Below the pieces are notes generated by a model. The model made no database searches. It was not told the DNA's origin and saw nothing but the letters and a program-made list of their open reading frames with translations. A program made the translations under genes and the position numbers. Positions 12,781 through 22,770 of a stretch of DNA of 64,000 nucleotides are shown here, piece after piece. Every line of letters begins with the position of its first letter. Position 1 is the stretch's first letter. Source of the DNA: Synchiropus splendidus (taxonomy: Eukaryota > Chordata > Actinopteri > Syngnathiformes > Callionymidae); contig NC_071338.1 in the NCBI RefSeq assembly GCF_027744825.2, positions 22,692,001-22,756,000 of the forward strand, given 5' to 3'.

Positions 12781-14029
12781 AATTTGAAATTGGTTCAACT
12801 TCCTTTTGTTGCACATTTACTCTTTGAGCTCAAATGCTTTCCATTTCTCGATGTTGGCTCATTGACCTGAAGCTCTTTGCTCTAATGACAATCGGGGTAT
12901 TTGTTGAAACTGGCAACACTAATGAACTAGCTCAACAGACCTAGAAAAAAAGGCAGAGATTTTTACCCTAATATTTGTAGGGAAAGAGAGATGAAGCATG
13001 AAGACCAAATTAATGTATTCAGTTTGTCGTTGTCTCATATTCATGCTTATTTAAGACCAGCATTCAAAGTGAACAGGCGGGTTTAATCCAGAACAGTGTG
13101 TCCAGTTAGTCTGTTGTCATGTCTTGTTTTCAGTTGGATTCATTTTCTGTAAAATACACATGAATTAAAGCTAGTCATGGGAAAGAAAGACAGCACAGTG
13201 CTTCATGAGATGATAAAAATCAGCACAGAAAATGTGACAAAGAATGAAATACAGTCTGTAATCATCAAATATTTTCTCCAAATGGAAGAGGAAATTTTAC
13301 ATACTTAGTTGGAGAATGAATTTTGGCACCGAAGAGGAACAGAATCAGGAAATAGGCAGGGGTCTTTGGCAAAGCACAGCTGCCCAACGTGGTGGGCGGA
13401 AGGAAAACAAGAGCATCCAAATGCAGCTGGCAGATCACAGGTGCAGAGGACAAAAAACAAATAAATGAAAAAGATTTACACCGACGGTCACTTACCGCGA
13501 TGTTCCTCATCTCCAAGAGATTCTTTCGTCCTGCTGTTGATGAGGTAAAACGGGTGCAGGTGCTCTCGCCAAGGGATGTCAACATCGTTGGTGACGAAGT
13601 CTACAAGTCATGTTCAGGCTGCAGGCATTTCCAATGGAGAGGGTTGGGCAGTGAGGGTGGAGGATTAAAGGCATAGGAGCTACTATAAGAAGCAAAACTA
13701 GAAAAGCAGGAATTGAGACAGTGCTTATAATAAAATATAATCTGGAACATGTTGGGACCCCGGAGCGGAAACAAGCAACTCACAGAAAAAAAGAAAAAAA
13801 AATGACTGCAAAAAGAAATTACTAAAAAACACTCAATAAAGCAAGCATCCAAAACATCACAATAAAGGAAATGACTCACAACAGCTGGTCTGAAAAAGCA
13901 AGGGTAAGGTACTCATGACCTATGGGTGTTGGGCATGACAGGATGTAGTCACAAAGGTCCCCAAGCAACAAGTGAAAGTACAATCGTGGAAGCAAAATAT
14001 TTCAACAGCCAGGTGATAGGTAGATGAAT
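12781..14029. other. Intergenic sequence with one candidate minus-strand exon
   Basis: No recognised gene. A 105-nt minus-strand open segment at 13496-13600 has a GTAAGT donor (see findings). The rest shows nothing I can name. Confidence 0.4.
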
Positions 14030-14188
14030 GAAGAAATGATGTGAGGTTTCATTGGATTAGTTGTTCAAGTCCAAACATTTTACAGCAGACGGTGCCATCT
14101 GGTGGCCTCTGAAAATCAGGACACTGTTTCATGAAACCCCATCAATCCTTCAATACAGTGTCATGAAACCTATTCTACTCATCATTAC
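14030..14188. mobile_element. hAT-like MITE, partial copy
   Basis: atgatgtgaggtttcattggattagttgttcaagtcc...cagacggtgccatctggtggcctctgaaaatcaggacactgtttcatgaaacc...tactcatcatta. It contains the internal block and right terminus of the family. Confidence 0.65.
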
Positions 14189-15479
14189 CAATAATTTGGC
14201 ATGAAAAAATAAGGTTGCTTTCGAAGGAGCTGTCTTTGTGTTACTTAGCTTTAGCTTTCAAAATAAAACTGGACGTTTGAAGGGCCATGACAGATCAAGG
14301 TTTGTCAGGCTTGAAATTGAGCCTTTGGTGTCATTGGTTACAGGGCTTCAGTGGCTTCGTACCAATTATTAAGAGTTTACTCATTGTATTACCACTTAGT
14401 TATAGCTGGTTGCTCATACACCTCCAATTGAATTGAACTTTTCAATCCCCACACCAATACCGCTCTGTTCTTATTGACTATGTATTTCTTCAGAACTTGT
14501 CTGAAACCAGCATTCACACAGAATAGATCACAGTCAAAGCAGAAGCAGTGCAGCACCTGAATCACGCTCATTGTTATCTAATGCGAGTTGTTTGGGGGCA
14601 TCTGTGTTGATTAAAACTGAAATGCACTTTCCAGATAAACAAATGAAAGTGCAAATTGTGTTTGGGTTTTCAATTTCAACAACTTCTCAGTCATTTCCAT
14701 TTCTTGAACTGAACACCACCGTTAATCGTGAGGACTGTATTAATGCAATGTCACATAATGCAGACTTTATCCCACAGCTTTTTGTCGACACAATGCTTTC
14801 TTCCCTCATGTTGATATGCAGAAACATTTGCTTAATTTGTTTATTGTTGTGCTACACTCGGTCTTTCTTTCTGATGTGCGCTTCGCAGCTGCTCATTTCA
14901 AGGTCTGAAAATGAGTCGGCCTTTTTTTAGAAGCCGACCACATTTTGCCTGCAGTGTAACGTCGTCCACAGCTTCCAAGATTTGACACTACGTGGGCTGC
15001 GAGCATTGTTTCCAGGTGTGAATGAGTTCAGTTTTAACTCTGCAAGATCATTATAAAGTCAAGTCAAATCCTATTTTCCTGGGGTTCAATGGAATAGCAG
15101 CAGAATCTGATGGATTTAATGACATTAAATCATGCACTTCTCACTCAAAACATTGTAGAGAGGTGCATTGACAGTGCCACCTCTTGAATCTGCTTGAAGG
15201 CACCTGTCGAGAAAGGAGCAGAAGGCTGCCGTCATCCAAGCCCTCATCAGCACGCTCAGCCGGCTCCGTCCTGCAACCTAGCTGCCAGCACAGGATGAGG
15301 CTGGTCCTACTGTTTGAGAATGTTGTTTCATTTTGTTCAATTTTCTGCTGTCAGTCACGCACACTTGTCTTCACCCTGAAACACTGCATTCATGACCCTT
15401 AGTAAAAGCAAGTGTATTCAAGTCTACTGTGAGTATACTTATTTTATGCTGAAACTGAGGCAGTAATACTTGAAGTTGT
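14189..15479. other. Intergenic sequence
   Basis: A GC-richer patch at about 15190-15310 interrupts AT-rich sequence. No gene, RNA or named transposon is supported. Confidence 0.4.
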
Positions 15480-15564
15480 TCAAATACAAAGATTTTCATG
15501 TTGGGAGCGCCATCTAGCGGGGTCTGAAAATGAGGTTTCATGAAGCCTCATCAACCCATCACTA
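15480..15564. mobile_element. hAT-like MITE, right-end fragment
   Basis: gagcgccatctagcggggtctgaaaatgaggtttcatgaagcctcatcaacccatcacta is the right part of the TAGTGATGGG family. The terminus is intact. Confidence 0.65.
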
Positions 15565-16614
15565 CTTTCTAGTAAACTACTGGCGTATGGTCTAGAGCTT
15601 TTTTGTTATACTCAAGTATACTTAATAAAATTAAGATTAAGTGAAGGTAGTGGAAGATACACATGCCGTTATTTTACTTCAAAAGCAGCAGTCTAAAAAG
15701 CAGATGATTTACAGCAGCACATATCACTCCAGCTCAGTTCCAGACCCTCTGACAGACCCATGAACAATAAATAGACTAAACTAAATTTTTAACCGGCCCA
15801 GTAATCCCTGTGCCCCAGGATGGGCTTTACATTAAAAGTGCAGGAGATGTGTAAAGAAATAACAAGCTGAAGGAACCACTTCCACTTCAGAAGCGGAGAG
15901 ACAGACGCAGCTCCTATTTTCGTGGAATTCTCTGTTTGGCCACTTTACTGCTCGCCTCTCCCCTGTTTGAGCTGCAGATCTCGTACCCTCACCATCTTAC
16001 CTTCACACTTCAGCGGCGCCACCATCAATAGATTCTGTTTGATTGCAAATTCATATTTCCATTTAAATGCTGATGGGCTTGAGGATCAGTGTAAATTGGA
16101 AAAGCAAACCTATTCTGTTTTCCCCTTGTCCTGTTGTGATGATGTGTTTATGTAGGAGGCATAGATGTTTGCTGCAAAGATTTTCATGAATTTTAAGAGG
16201 ATCTGAAATTGCAGTGACCAGCATTAAAGTGGATGACATTATGTGAGATGTCAGAGTTAAGCACTGACAGCCTCTAATCGCCAAAAAAAAAGAGTATTAC
16301 ACAGAGGAAATTAACTAATTCAATATGGCAGCGAGCAACACGACAAATATTGGGGCTCATTGGAGACCCCTGGTTCGTATGCAATAAGCAGCGTGCGCAG
16401 GGGGGACTCAGATGATTTACTTTGCCTGGCAGAGGACAGTCACCTGTCTTATTGGTCCTTTCCTTTGTGTACTTTAATTATTTTGTGAAGTGAGTTCCGT
16501 ACATGCATGCGAAGAAAAAAATCGTCAACACGGATGGCCGAGCTCCACAGGCTTTGCGTGTGTTAATGTAAAGAAGACTGGGCTAAACACAGAAAAAGAG
16601 GTGCAGCTTGTTGG
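15565..16614. other. Intergenic sequence
   Basis: Nothing beyond low-complexity patches is seen here. Confidence 0.45.
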
Positions 16615-16713
16615 TAGTGATGCACTGGCGAGGCTTCATGAAACAGTGCCCTCATTTTCAAAGGCAACTAGATGGCATTGCTTCGTGAAGCTTCATGAAT
16701 CAATCCCTTATAA
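16615..16713. mobile_element. hAT-like MITE, internally deleted copy
   Basis: It starts TAGTGATGCACTGGCGAGGCTTCATGAAACAGTG and ends gcttcatgaatcaatcccttataac, an end diverged from ccatcacta. About 100 bp long, it has lost the family's middle. Confidence 0.55.
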
Positions 16714-18468
16714 CAGGGTGTGTTTCGCCTCCCTCAAGGCCCATTTATGCGTTACATCTGGATCTGGATACGTTTCCACAAAGCCTACGGATAGAGACCA
16801 AACAGAGCAGTAACACCAGAAACCGTGGTGGCAGTGTTGCTGATACTACCCAATACAAGTAGCACTAATGAAACAGGAAGAAGACATAACAAAGTCGGAA
16901 ATTCTTTTTAGTTTTTTTTAGATTTTAGTGACAGACAGATTGACTTCAATAAATGATGATGATGTTTTCATTGCCATGATCCTGCAGCTGCGCAGCTGTC
17001 TGCATGAGGAGAACACGATTTTTATCAAGTTATTGAAGATTACCAGACGATTGACTGATCATTTTTGATAAATCAAGACGTCCATATGACGCAGCTTGTT
17101 TCCACTATTTTCTTGTAAAATAAACATAATAACACTCTTTGACTTTTGGCTCTGGAACGCCACATTCTGTTACAGCCATGGCGGAGGCCGTCATCAGTTC
17201 ATATCTGAGTTGGCAATGACTCGTAGTGTTAAGAAATGATAGAGAAAAAAAGTGGTCAAGCCGATGGTCGTAAATAGGTTTTGGGATCGTGACCCTGGTG
17301 TCACCAGACTGATGATGACTTGAGACTACGTAGAGAATACGACACATGTCCACATCAAAATGGTGGTAAGTTATATTAAATCTGAGCGTCTCGCGGCCCA
17401 CGCGCCCCACGTGTGAAACAAAAAACCTTTTAGTGGCCCTCTAGGGGGCGTTTGCAGCCCAACCATGGGCCAGGGTCTTGTGGTTAAGAGCCATGATGTA
17501 AGGGATCGAAATGGCGTAGTGGGGAGAAGAGTTCTTACAATGGATAAACTTCCATGTCTGACACGGCTCTCGGTCATGCATTTGTTGTTTTTTTTTTGTT
17601 TGTTTCGTCATAATCGCAGTGTTTCACAAGTCACTGGTCATCGGTTCATTTTCTACAAGCAGTCTCTTCTACTTCACTTTTTTAGCAATATACCTGGTTT
17701 TCATTCAGGAGATCTTGCTATCTGCGACCGCCTCGTCTGGTGCCTTTTCGTGCCTTGGCAACCCAAGTTAAATATCTCTTTTGAAATCTGTCGGAAAAGT
17801 GTCAAAACTCAGCAGCTTTTAAACCTGAAGAGTTTTATCGGCTCCAGCAGAAGCAAGAAAGTCGTGATGAACCTTGACTTTGTTTGCTTCACTAAGCCAG
17901 AGAACAACCCTGAATCACACCTGGACGCCGGCCCTCGGTTGAAAATCTTTTCGTCCAGCAGCTGAGGATCCAAGGACCCATTTTCTTTACTCAATATAAA
18001 TGACAATGATTTCATAGAATAGTTTTCTTTGATTTGTTTTTTGGAACTGACAGAATGGAAATATTTTTAATAGCTAATTGAGAACTAGATTCCATGTAAG
18101 ACGAGTGGCACTTTTTTTATTAGGTGAAAGAGAAAAGTTAGGGTTCAACCGGCAGTTGCAGTGATTTTGGGAATGGCAATAGAAATGACAAAAAACAAAG
18201 GGATTTCTGATGTAAATATGCCCGATTGATGCTAATTTGAAAACACAATAATTTATGTTTGGTGACTTTTTTTCTGAACACATCTGACTGCATTCATCAA
18301 GAGGCGGAGCTAAATGGTTGCCAATGGTCCACTGGCCCCCCGCTGGTGTGGCGGTTCTAGAAACGCGAACAGGGTAACCCCCAGGTCAACATTGTTTGTT
18401 AAGCAGCATGTGCTATATAAAAAAAATAAATAAAAAAAAAGATTGTAGGAGTGCTTTTCTGTTCATCA
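16714..18468. other. Intergenic sequence
   Basis: It includes a 166-codon plus-strand open frame (17465-17965) that has no recognisable domain and lies in mixed sequence; I treat it as chance. No other feature is supported. Confidence 0.45.
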
Positions 18469-18473
18469 TCTGC

Positions 18474-18944
18474 TGTCACGGTCCTCCCTGGCATGCTTTT
18501 AATTTGGTCAGCTACTTCCTGCTCCTGGTTATGTTTTGTCCTCCTTGACAGCGCGGGCGCGATTGGCAGCTGCAACTAATCCTGATGATTGAACCTCCAC
18601 CTCTTTAGGAGCAGCTGGAGGTAGATGCAGCGCCAGATTGCAAATTTCCCTATATTGTTGTATGGTTTTCACTCCCTTTCTGGCCGCTTTGGATTTTTCA
18701 AATTTATGTTCTTTTGTTTTCTAGTCCTCCGTTTCTCATGCCTGACCTATTGTGTTTTTTACTTTTTACACGACTCCCTGGATACTGGTCACTGTGTTTG
18801 CTCCTTTGGTTATTTGTTTTGGACTTGGGTTACGTCCCATTTGTGTTGGCTATGCTGTTTTTGTAATAAACCTTGTTTGTGTAATTTTCGTGTCTGCCTC
18901 TTACTTCGTGCTCTTGGGTGTCCCTCATTGTCTGAGTCTTCACA
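18474..18944 (+). mobile_element. Solo LTR with 5-bp target duplication (Gypsy/ERV-like)
   Basis: The element begins TGTCACGGTCCTCCCTGG and ends TGAGTCTTCACA. It is flanked on both sides by tctgc (18469-18473 and 18945-18949), a perfect 5-bp target site duplication. Inside are the LTR-typical ctgcaactaatcctgatgattg, a polyadenylation AATAAA at about 18863 followed by a T/C-rich region, and no coding region or primer-binding site next to it. It is therefore a recombined solo LTR. The open frames over it are not genes. Confidence 0.8.
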
Positions 18945-18949
18945 TCTGC

Positions 18950-19502
18950 ACAGCACTAGTGCTGCCCGCAGCACTAAGGCACTAAGCCAGCAGGTATGTG
19001 TATCACCTTTATTGGGACTGGAATATGGGGCACGGGCGATGAGGATGTGCTGAACCTAGGGCCAGTTCACCTCTGAGTCGACGGGGGGTGGGGGATCCTT
19101 TGCACAGCGCAAAATGACAACACTCTTCCAGTTAAAGCCAGACCTTAACTGTCGATCAAATAGCACATTTCATCCATGTTTTATTGGATAATGATGAATA
19201 AAAAACCTACAAATTCCATTTTTGCCTTTCATATTTTTTTCCTTGTTTCTGGTGAAAGATTATGCCATTTTGAAATGTAGTTTATTAGTTCAATAGTTTT
19301 CAGCTGTTATTTTTTGTATTCTTATGCCTCCCATTCTATTTTTGCATTTCTTCTACTTTTGTTTAAGTTACTCTGTTTAGTTAGTATGTTTTTGTTTTTT
19401 TCCCGACAAAACATTTCTGGCTCCGCCTCTTACTTCATCACAGGTCTTTTTGAAATAAATGAAGACCACTCTCTCCTTTTAATGCTTAGAAAAATATGGA
19501 TG
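18950..19502. other. Intergenic or distal 3' UTR of shisa6
   Basis: No gene seen. It contains additional minus-strand AATAAA motifs near 19280 and 19181 that could serve as distal shisa6 polyadenylation signals. Confidence 0.35.
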
Positions 19503-20596
19503 TTTATTAGACCCTTCTTTAACAAACATTATAATCCATTTCATGAAGCTCAATTCCTCTGATGTTAATGGAACACAGTCTACATCCAAGTATGAACAGT
19601 GGTACATCTGCTATTAACAAAACATTCATTCACTCCTCCTCCCCCACGGTTTGCAAAGACGCACAGTATAGTAATAATTGATCCTGTCAAATACTTGGTT
19701 AAGTGGGTTTCTATTCTGAACTCACAAAACAGTGATCATTTATAGCTGATTTTTTTTTTTTCTATTGAAAACATACTAATAGAAAGTCGGTCCCGTTCAG
19801 TTCGGACTTTCCCATGTTAGTGCTTCTAAATTAGCTTATTTACAATCGTCTACTTGAAGCAATAAATAAAAATTCTGCCATTGCTTTGATAACAAAACAA
19901 GCTAGCCATCACAATTCAGAAACTTAAAAAAGAACATACATATAGATATATATAGTTTTTCATTGATTGTGCTTTATAACCCACAAAACCGATTGTTTTT
20001 CGGAAATGGACCGTTTGACAGAGGCACCAGTCGCGAGTGCTAACATCCATTTCAGTTTCTCTCAATGAGATTCTACAGAGCTGTGAGTTGGGCAGAGCAT
20101 GTCGCTTTGAATCCATGTATCTATATATTTATAAGTTCTGGTTCGTCACCTGTAGCGGCACCACAGGAGGTATTTAGTTCAACCATGCAAAGCCCTTTGA
20201 GAGTCGTCAGTAAAGGTCACAGAGTTGAGTTATTGGACAAAGGGCGTATAGAAAGGTTTTGAAAACACACAGTTGCTGTTTCATTTTTAAAATGCACAGA
20301 AAACAATTCAAACAATTAAGAAGGTGGAAATAATAGTTGACCAAAAAGCTTGAAAATACTACATGTCCCCCTTCCATGATGCTCTGTATGTATTGTACAG
20401 TGTCGCTTGTTGTCCCGGTCTCTTACAGTAAGCTAATGGATGATCTTGGTCCTGGAAAGGTGGATTTTGCAGGAACCTCAGTCAAAGAAAGTGAATTCCC
20501 AACCTGTTTGCTTTAATAGAAGGCCAGTGTGTCGTTCACCACCCGAGCCCGGCACTAACCATCTCTCTGTGAGGCTCTGGTGGACCCACGCTGATA
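19503..20596 (-). other. shisa6: Probable shisa6 3' untranslated region
   Basis: This is the region directly after the shisa6 stop codon on the minus strand. It has no long open frame and no recognised transposon. Minus-strand AATAAA motifs (tttatt on the plus strand) occur at 19503-19508, and further out near 19280 and 19181; an ATTAAA at about 20512 lies too close to the stop to be a likely main site. Mammalian shisa6 has a long 3' UTR, so a UTR of about 1.1 kb or more is reasonable. The actual cleavage site cannot be fixed from sequence alone. Confidence 0.45.
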
Positions 20597-21454
20597 CTAC
20601 ACAGTAACCTCAGTCTTGCTCCCTGTGCGGTAGTGTTGTGGTTGCTGTGGCTGCTGGTGGTGCTGTGGGACATAGTGGAGCTGCTCCACAGTGTGAGTCC
20701 GTCTAGAGGCAAATGCTTGCCTTTTAGAAGTAGTCTGGTTCAATGCTAGCGTGTTGGAGTGCGGTGTGCTCCCGCTGGCCTGTGCGCCACCGCCTCCTCC
20801 ACCGCCACTGTTGTTTGAAGCAGTGGGGTGAGAGTGCATTTTGGTCATCTTGTAGCGATCCATAAGGGGCGTGGTTGGGATAAACACATCTGTGTGGGAG
20901 ATGGCTCGGGACATTGACTTGTCGCTGCCGTAAAACCCACCAGAGATGCTGCTGACCATGCCGCGCTTCAGTGACATCATCAGTTTGTCAGGCGAGAGCA
21001 GTGGATCTTGGGACAGAAGGCGGTCTTGTGAGTACAGGCGTTCTTGTGAATAGAGGCGGTCTTGAGAGTAGTGGCGGTCCTTAGGATAGAGGTGATCTTG
21101 GGACAGTAATCTGTCCTTAGAGTACACTCGGTCTTTGGAGTACAGACGGTCTTGCGAGGTGTAGCGGTCCTGCGGAAGGAGGCGTTCCTGCGATCGAAGG
21201 CGTTCGGCTGACAGGAGCTGTTCATCCGAGAGAATCCGGCCCCCGTACGGGGACACGCCGTTGGATGACATGTTGTAATCAGGCTGTGGGGTCCTATGAG
21301 GGGACAAGACACGGTCTTGCGACATAGCCCTCTGAACTCGACGGGGCCTCTGCCTTTGTTGGGATGGCTGCTGGGAGGACTGTGACTGAGAAGGCGCCTG
21401 GGAGATGGTGGACTGTGGCGGCTGGCTCTGATGCGGCTGCTGCGGTTCCCTATG
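20597..21454 (-). CDS. shisa6: shisa6 terminal coding exon (C-terminal cytoplasmic tail, PDZ ligand EVTV)
   Basis: Shisa6 is a single-pass AMPA-receptor auxiliary protein of the postsynaptic density; its tail binds PSD-95-type PDZ domains. This exon encodes 285 residues. On the minus strand it opens after a pyrimidine-rich acceptor (ttttcctttgtttttcag) in phase 0, reading HREPQQPH, and ends in GSKTEVTV followed by TAG at 20597-20599. Recognition rests on blocks I recall from vertebrate SHISA6: MSQDRVLSP, ILSDEQLLS, SRAISHTDVF, MDRY.M.KMHSHP.ASNNS, AFASRR.HTVEQLHY and SKTEVTV. In order the exon holds a Gln/Ser/Pro-rich segment (about 40 residues), the MSQDRVLSP block, 14 hexapeptide repeats (20978-21229), the SRAISHTDVF block, a seven-glycine run (20786-20806) and a His/Gln-rich stretch before the PDZ ligand. 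It is longer than the human counterpart mainly because of the repeats, the Gln-rich start and the Gly run. SHISA9 shares EVTV but lacks the MSQDRVLSP and HTVEQLHY blocks as I recall it. Confidence 0.95.
   Translation of the reverse strand, partial: HREPQQPHQSQPPQSTISQAPSQSQSSQQPSQQRQRPRRVQRAMSQDRVLSPHRTPQPDYNMSSNGVSPYGGRILSDEQLLSAERLRSQERLLPQDRYTSQDRLYSKDRVYSKDRLLSQDHLYPKDRHYSQDRLYSQERLYSQDRLLSQDPLLSPDKLMMSLKRGMVSSISGGFYGSDKSMSRAISHTDVFIPTTPLMDRYKMTKMHSHPTASNNSGGGGGGGAQASGSTPHSNTLALNQTTSKRQAFASRRTHTVEQLHYVPQHHQQPQQPQHYRTGSKTEVTV
20978..21229 (-). repeat. shisa6: Coding minisatellite: 14 hexapeptide (18-bp) repeats in shisa6
   Basis: The stretch of 252 nt encodes exactly 14 six-residue units of the form [S/P]-[Q/K]-[D/E]-R-[L/V/Y]-[Y/L]; SQDRLY, SKDRVY and SQERLL are examples. 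The first units (SDEQLL, SAERLR) and last units (SQDPLL, SPDKLM) correspond to the few units recalled from human SHISA6, so the middle ones look like a lineage expansion by 18-bp duplication. Codons differ between units, so the array is not brand new. The units are rich in SQ dipeptides and alternate acidic and basic residues. The function is unknown. Confidence 0.9.
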
Positions 21455-21726
21455 CTGAAAAACAAAGGAAAAGAATATATTATTGAACCACCATTTTCTT
21501 ACTTATAAAATTCTTACAAAACATGCCATGACTTCGATACCCTGCTTGGTGCGTCAGTAATTCTGTGTTATATGGTCTTCAAAGGTCTTAGAAACGTCTG
21601 ATATAATGTGCTTTGGGTGGTTTACCTAATGTAAACCCAAGAAGAACATTGTTTAGCGTCTTAGCATTTTGCTAGCTACATCACGTAAACAAAGGAACAT
21701 ACGCTTTGTACCGCAACATAGTAGGA

Positions 21727-21830
21727 CTAATTGAGCTTCATGAAGCAGAGCCCTCATTTTCAGAGCTCCGTAGGTGGTGCTCTTAGTTTAAAAAGGGTGT
21801 GGGGTTTCCTTGAACTAGTTCATCATAGCC
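21727..21830. mobile_element. hAT-like MITE fragment in shisa6 intron
   Basis: gagcttcatgaagcagagccctcattttcagagctccgtaggtggtgc matches the left arm and the internal block of the family. The termini are degraded. Confidence 0.5.
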
Positions 21831-22164
21831 AATGACTATAGAACAGAGTGTCACCACCAAGTCAATCCGACCAAATCGCTTTACCAGTAAAATACAACAG
21901 AGTTGTGTATTTTCAGCTCACTGCTGTCATATAGTTCAAGGTGAAGTCAAGTCCATGCAGACAAAGCTTTGAATCACATTCTACTCTGAAGCGTCAACAT
22001 GACAACAGAGCCGATACGCCGACACCGACAGACAGAAGTCAGTATTCTGTGTTGCATTAGGTTATCATTTGTATAAAGTTCCCCCTCTTGCAGCATTTTC
22101 TGACGCCGTGGGCAGTGCCCTCATCGGACCACCCAAACGTAAAAACAGGATATGGTGGTCGTAC

Positions 22165-22350
22165 AACAGTCGTGGGCAATCAAAGGGGTTCAGGTTCAGC
22201 TTTCCTTTCCAACCAGCAGGACAAGCTGTGACAACCAACTGATGACAGTGTTCAGCAACCTCATATCTGAAGCTGTGAGCTGCATGGGTTGGAACAAAAA
22301 CCAGCGCCACCTCGCCTCTTTGAGGAACGGCTTGAACACGCCTGGGACAC
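22165..22350. mobile_element. Degenerate inverted-repeat MITE
   Basis: The right arm ttggaacaaaaaccagcgccacctcgcctctttgaggaacggcttgaacacgcc pairs with the left arm near 22165-22215. It is the same family as the element at 23353-23523 but strongly diverged. Confidence 0.5.
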
Positions 22351-22494
22351 CACTCCAATAGTTCCACTCTTGAAATACAAGAAGATTGAGTCAAGCCCTT
22401 GACATGGAAGGTGATTCATATAGTATATAAAGTGCCATTGGAAGTGTGGTAATGTTGAAAGCTTAGGACCCCCATGGTTCCTCATTCTAACTCC

Positions 22495-22527
22495 ACTGTT
22501 TCATGAAGCGTCATCAGCCAATCACTT
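22495..22527. mobile_element. hAT-like MITE right end
   Basis: ctgtttcatgaagcgtcatcagccaatcact is a short remnant of the right terminus. Confidence 0.45.
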
Positions 22528-22666
22528 CCAATGGACTGTGACATGATCGTCGATAGTGTCTTAAGAGTGGGAATGTATTGATCACAACCACAAATAGATT
22601 AGATTACATGAGAGAAGATATTGACTTATGGAGGCTTTCCACACACAAGTTTGAGACTGTACTCAC

Positions 22667-22770
22667 TTGGTCCTGGCTCATTTTCAGAACATGTAAGGGA
22701 AGAGTGCCTCTTGCAGCGAGGTCTGGCAGGTGGCGCTTGCGAGTGTAGTAATCGTCAACTTCTTTATCTG
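22667..22770 (-). CDS. shisa6: shisa6 internal coding exon (DKEVDDYYTRKRHLPDLAARG block)
   Basis: This 104-nt exon lies between the acceptor ctctcctttgcag and the donor gtgagt on the minus strand. Its first two bases, CA, complete the codon left open by the upstream exon (A + CA = Thr). It then encodes 34 residues, with DKEVDDYYTRKRHLPDLAARG followed by TLPLHVLKMSQDQ. Human SHISA6 as I recall it reads LT-DKEADEYYMRRRHLPDLAARGTLPLNV at this place, so the exon is strongly conserved. It ends in phase 0, which joins cleanly to the terminal exon. The length is not a multiple of three, so skipping it would shift the frame and lose the PDZ ligand. It is part of the juxtamembrane-to-middle cytoplasmic tail and has no catalytic motif. 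Confidence 0.95.

Larger units (their letters stand above)
21455..22666 (-). other. shisa6 last intron
   Basis: This intron runs between two confident exons, with GTGAGT at its 5' end and a pyrimidine tract plus CAG at its 3' end. It holds a piece of the hAT-like MITE (about 21727-21830), a degenerate GGTCC/TTGGAACA MITE (about 22165-22350) and a MITE right end near 22495-22527. No exon was seen. Confidence 0.9.

Noticed and set aside
15190..15310. GC-rich minus-strand stretch considered as an exon
   Set aside because: Weak acceptor, several competing frames, no family resemblance.
17465..17965. 166-codon plus-strand open frame
   Set aside because: No domain, no splice context, hydrophobic poly-F run from a T tract, and composition like its surroundings. 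Chance frame.
18625..19053. 142-codon hydrophobic plus-strand frame
   Set aside because: It lies mostly inside the solo LTR at 18474-18944.
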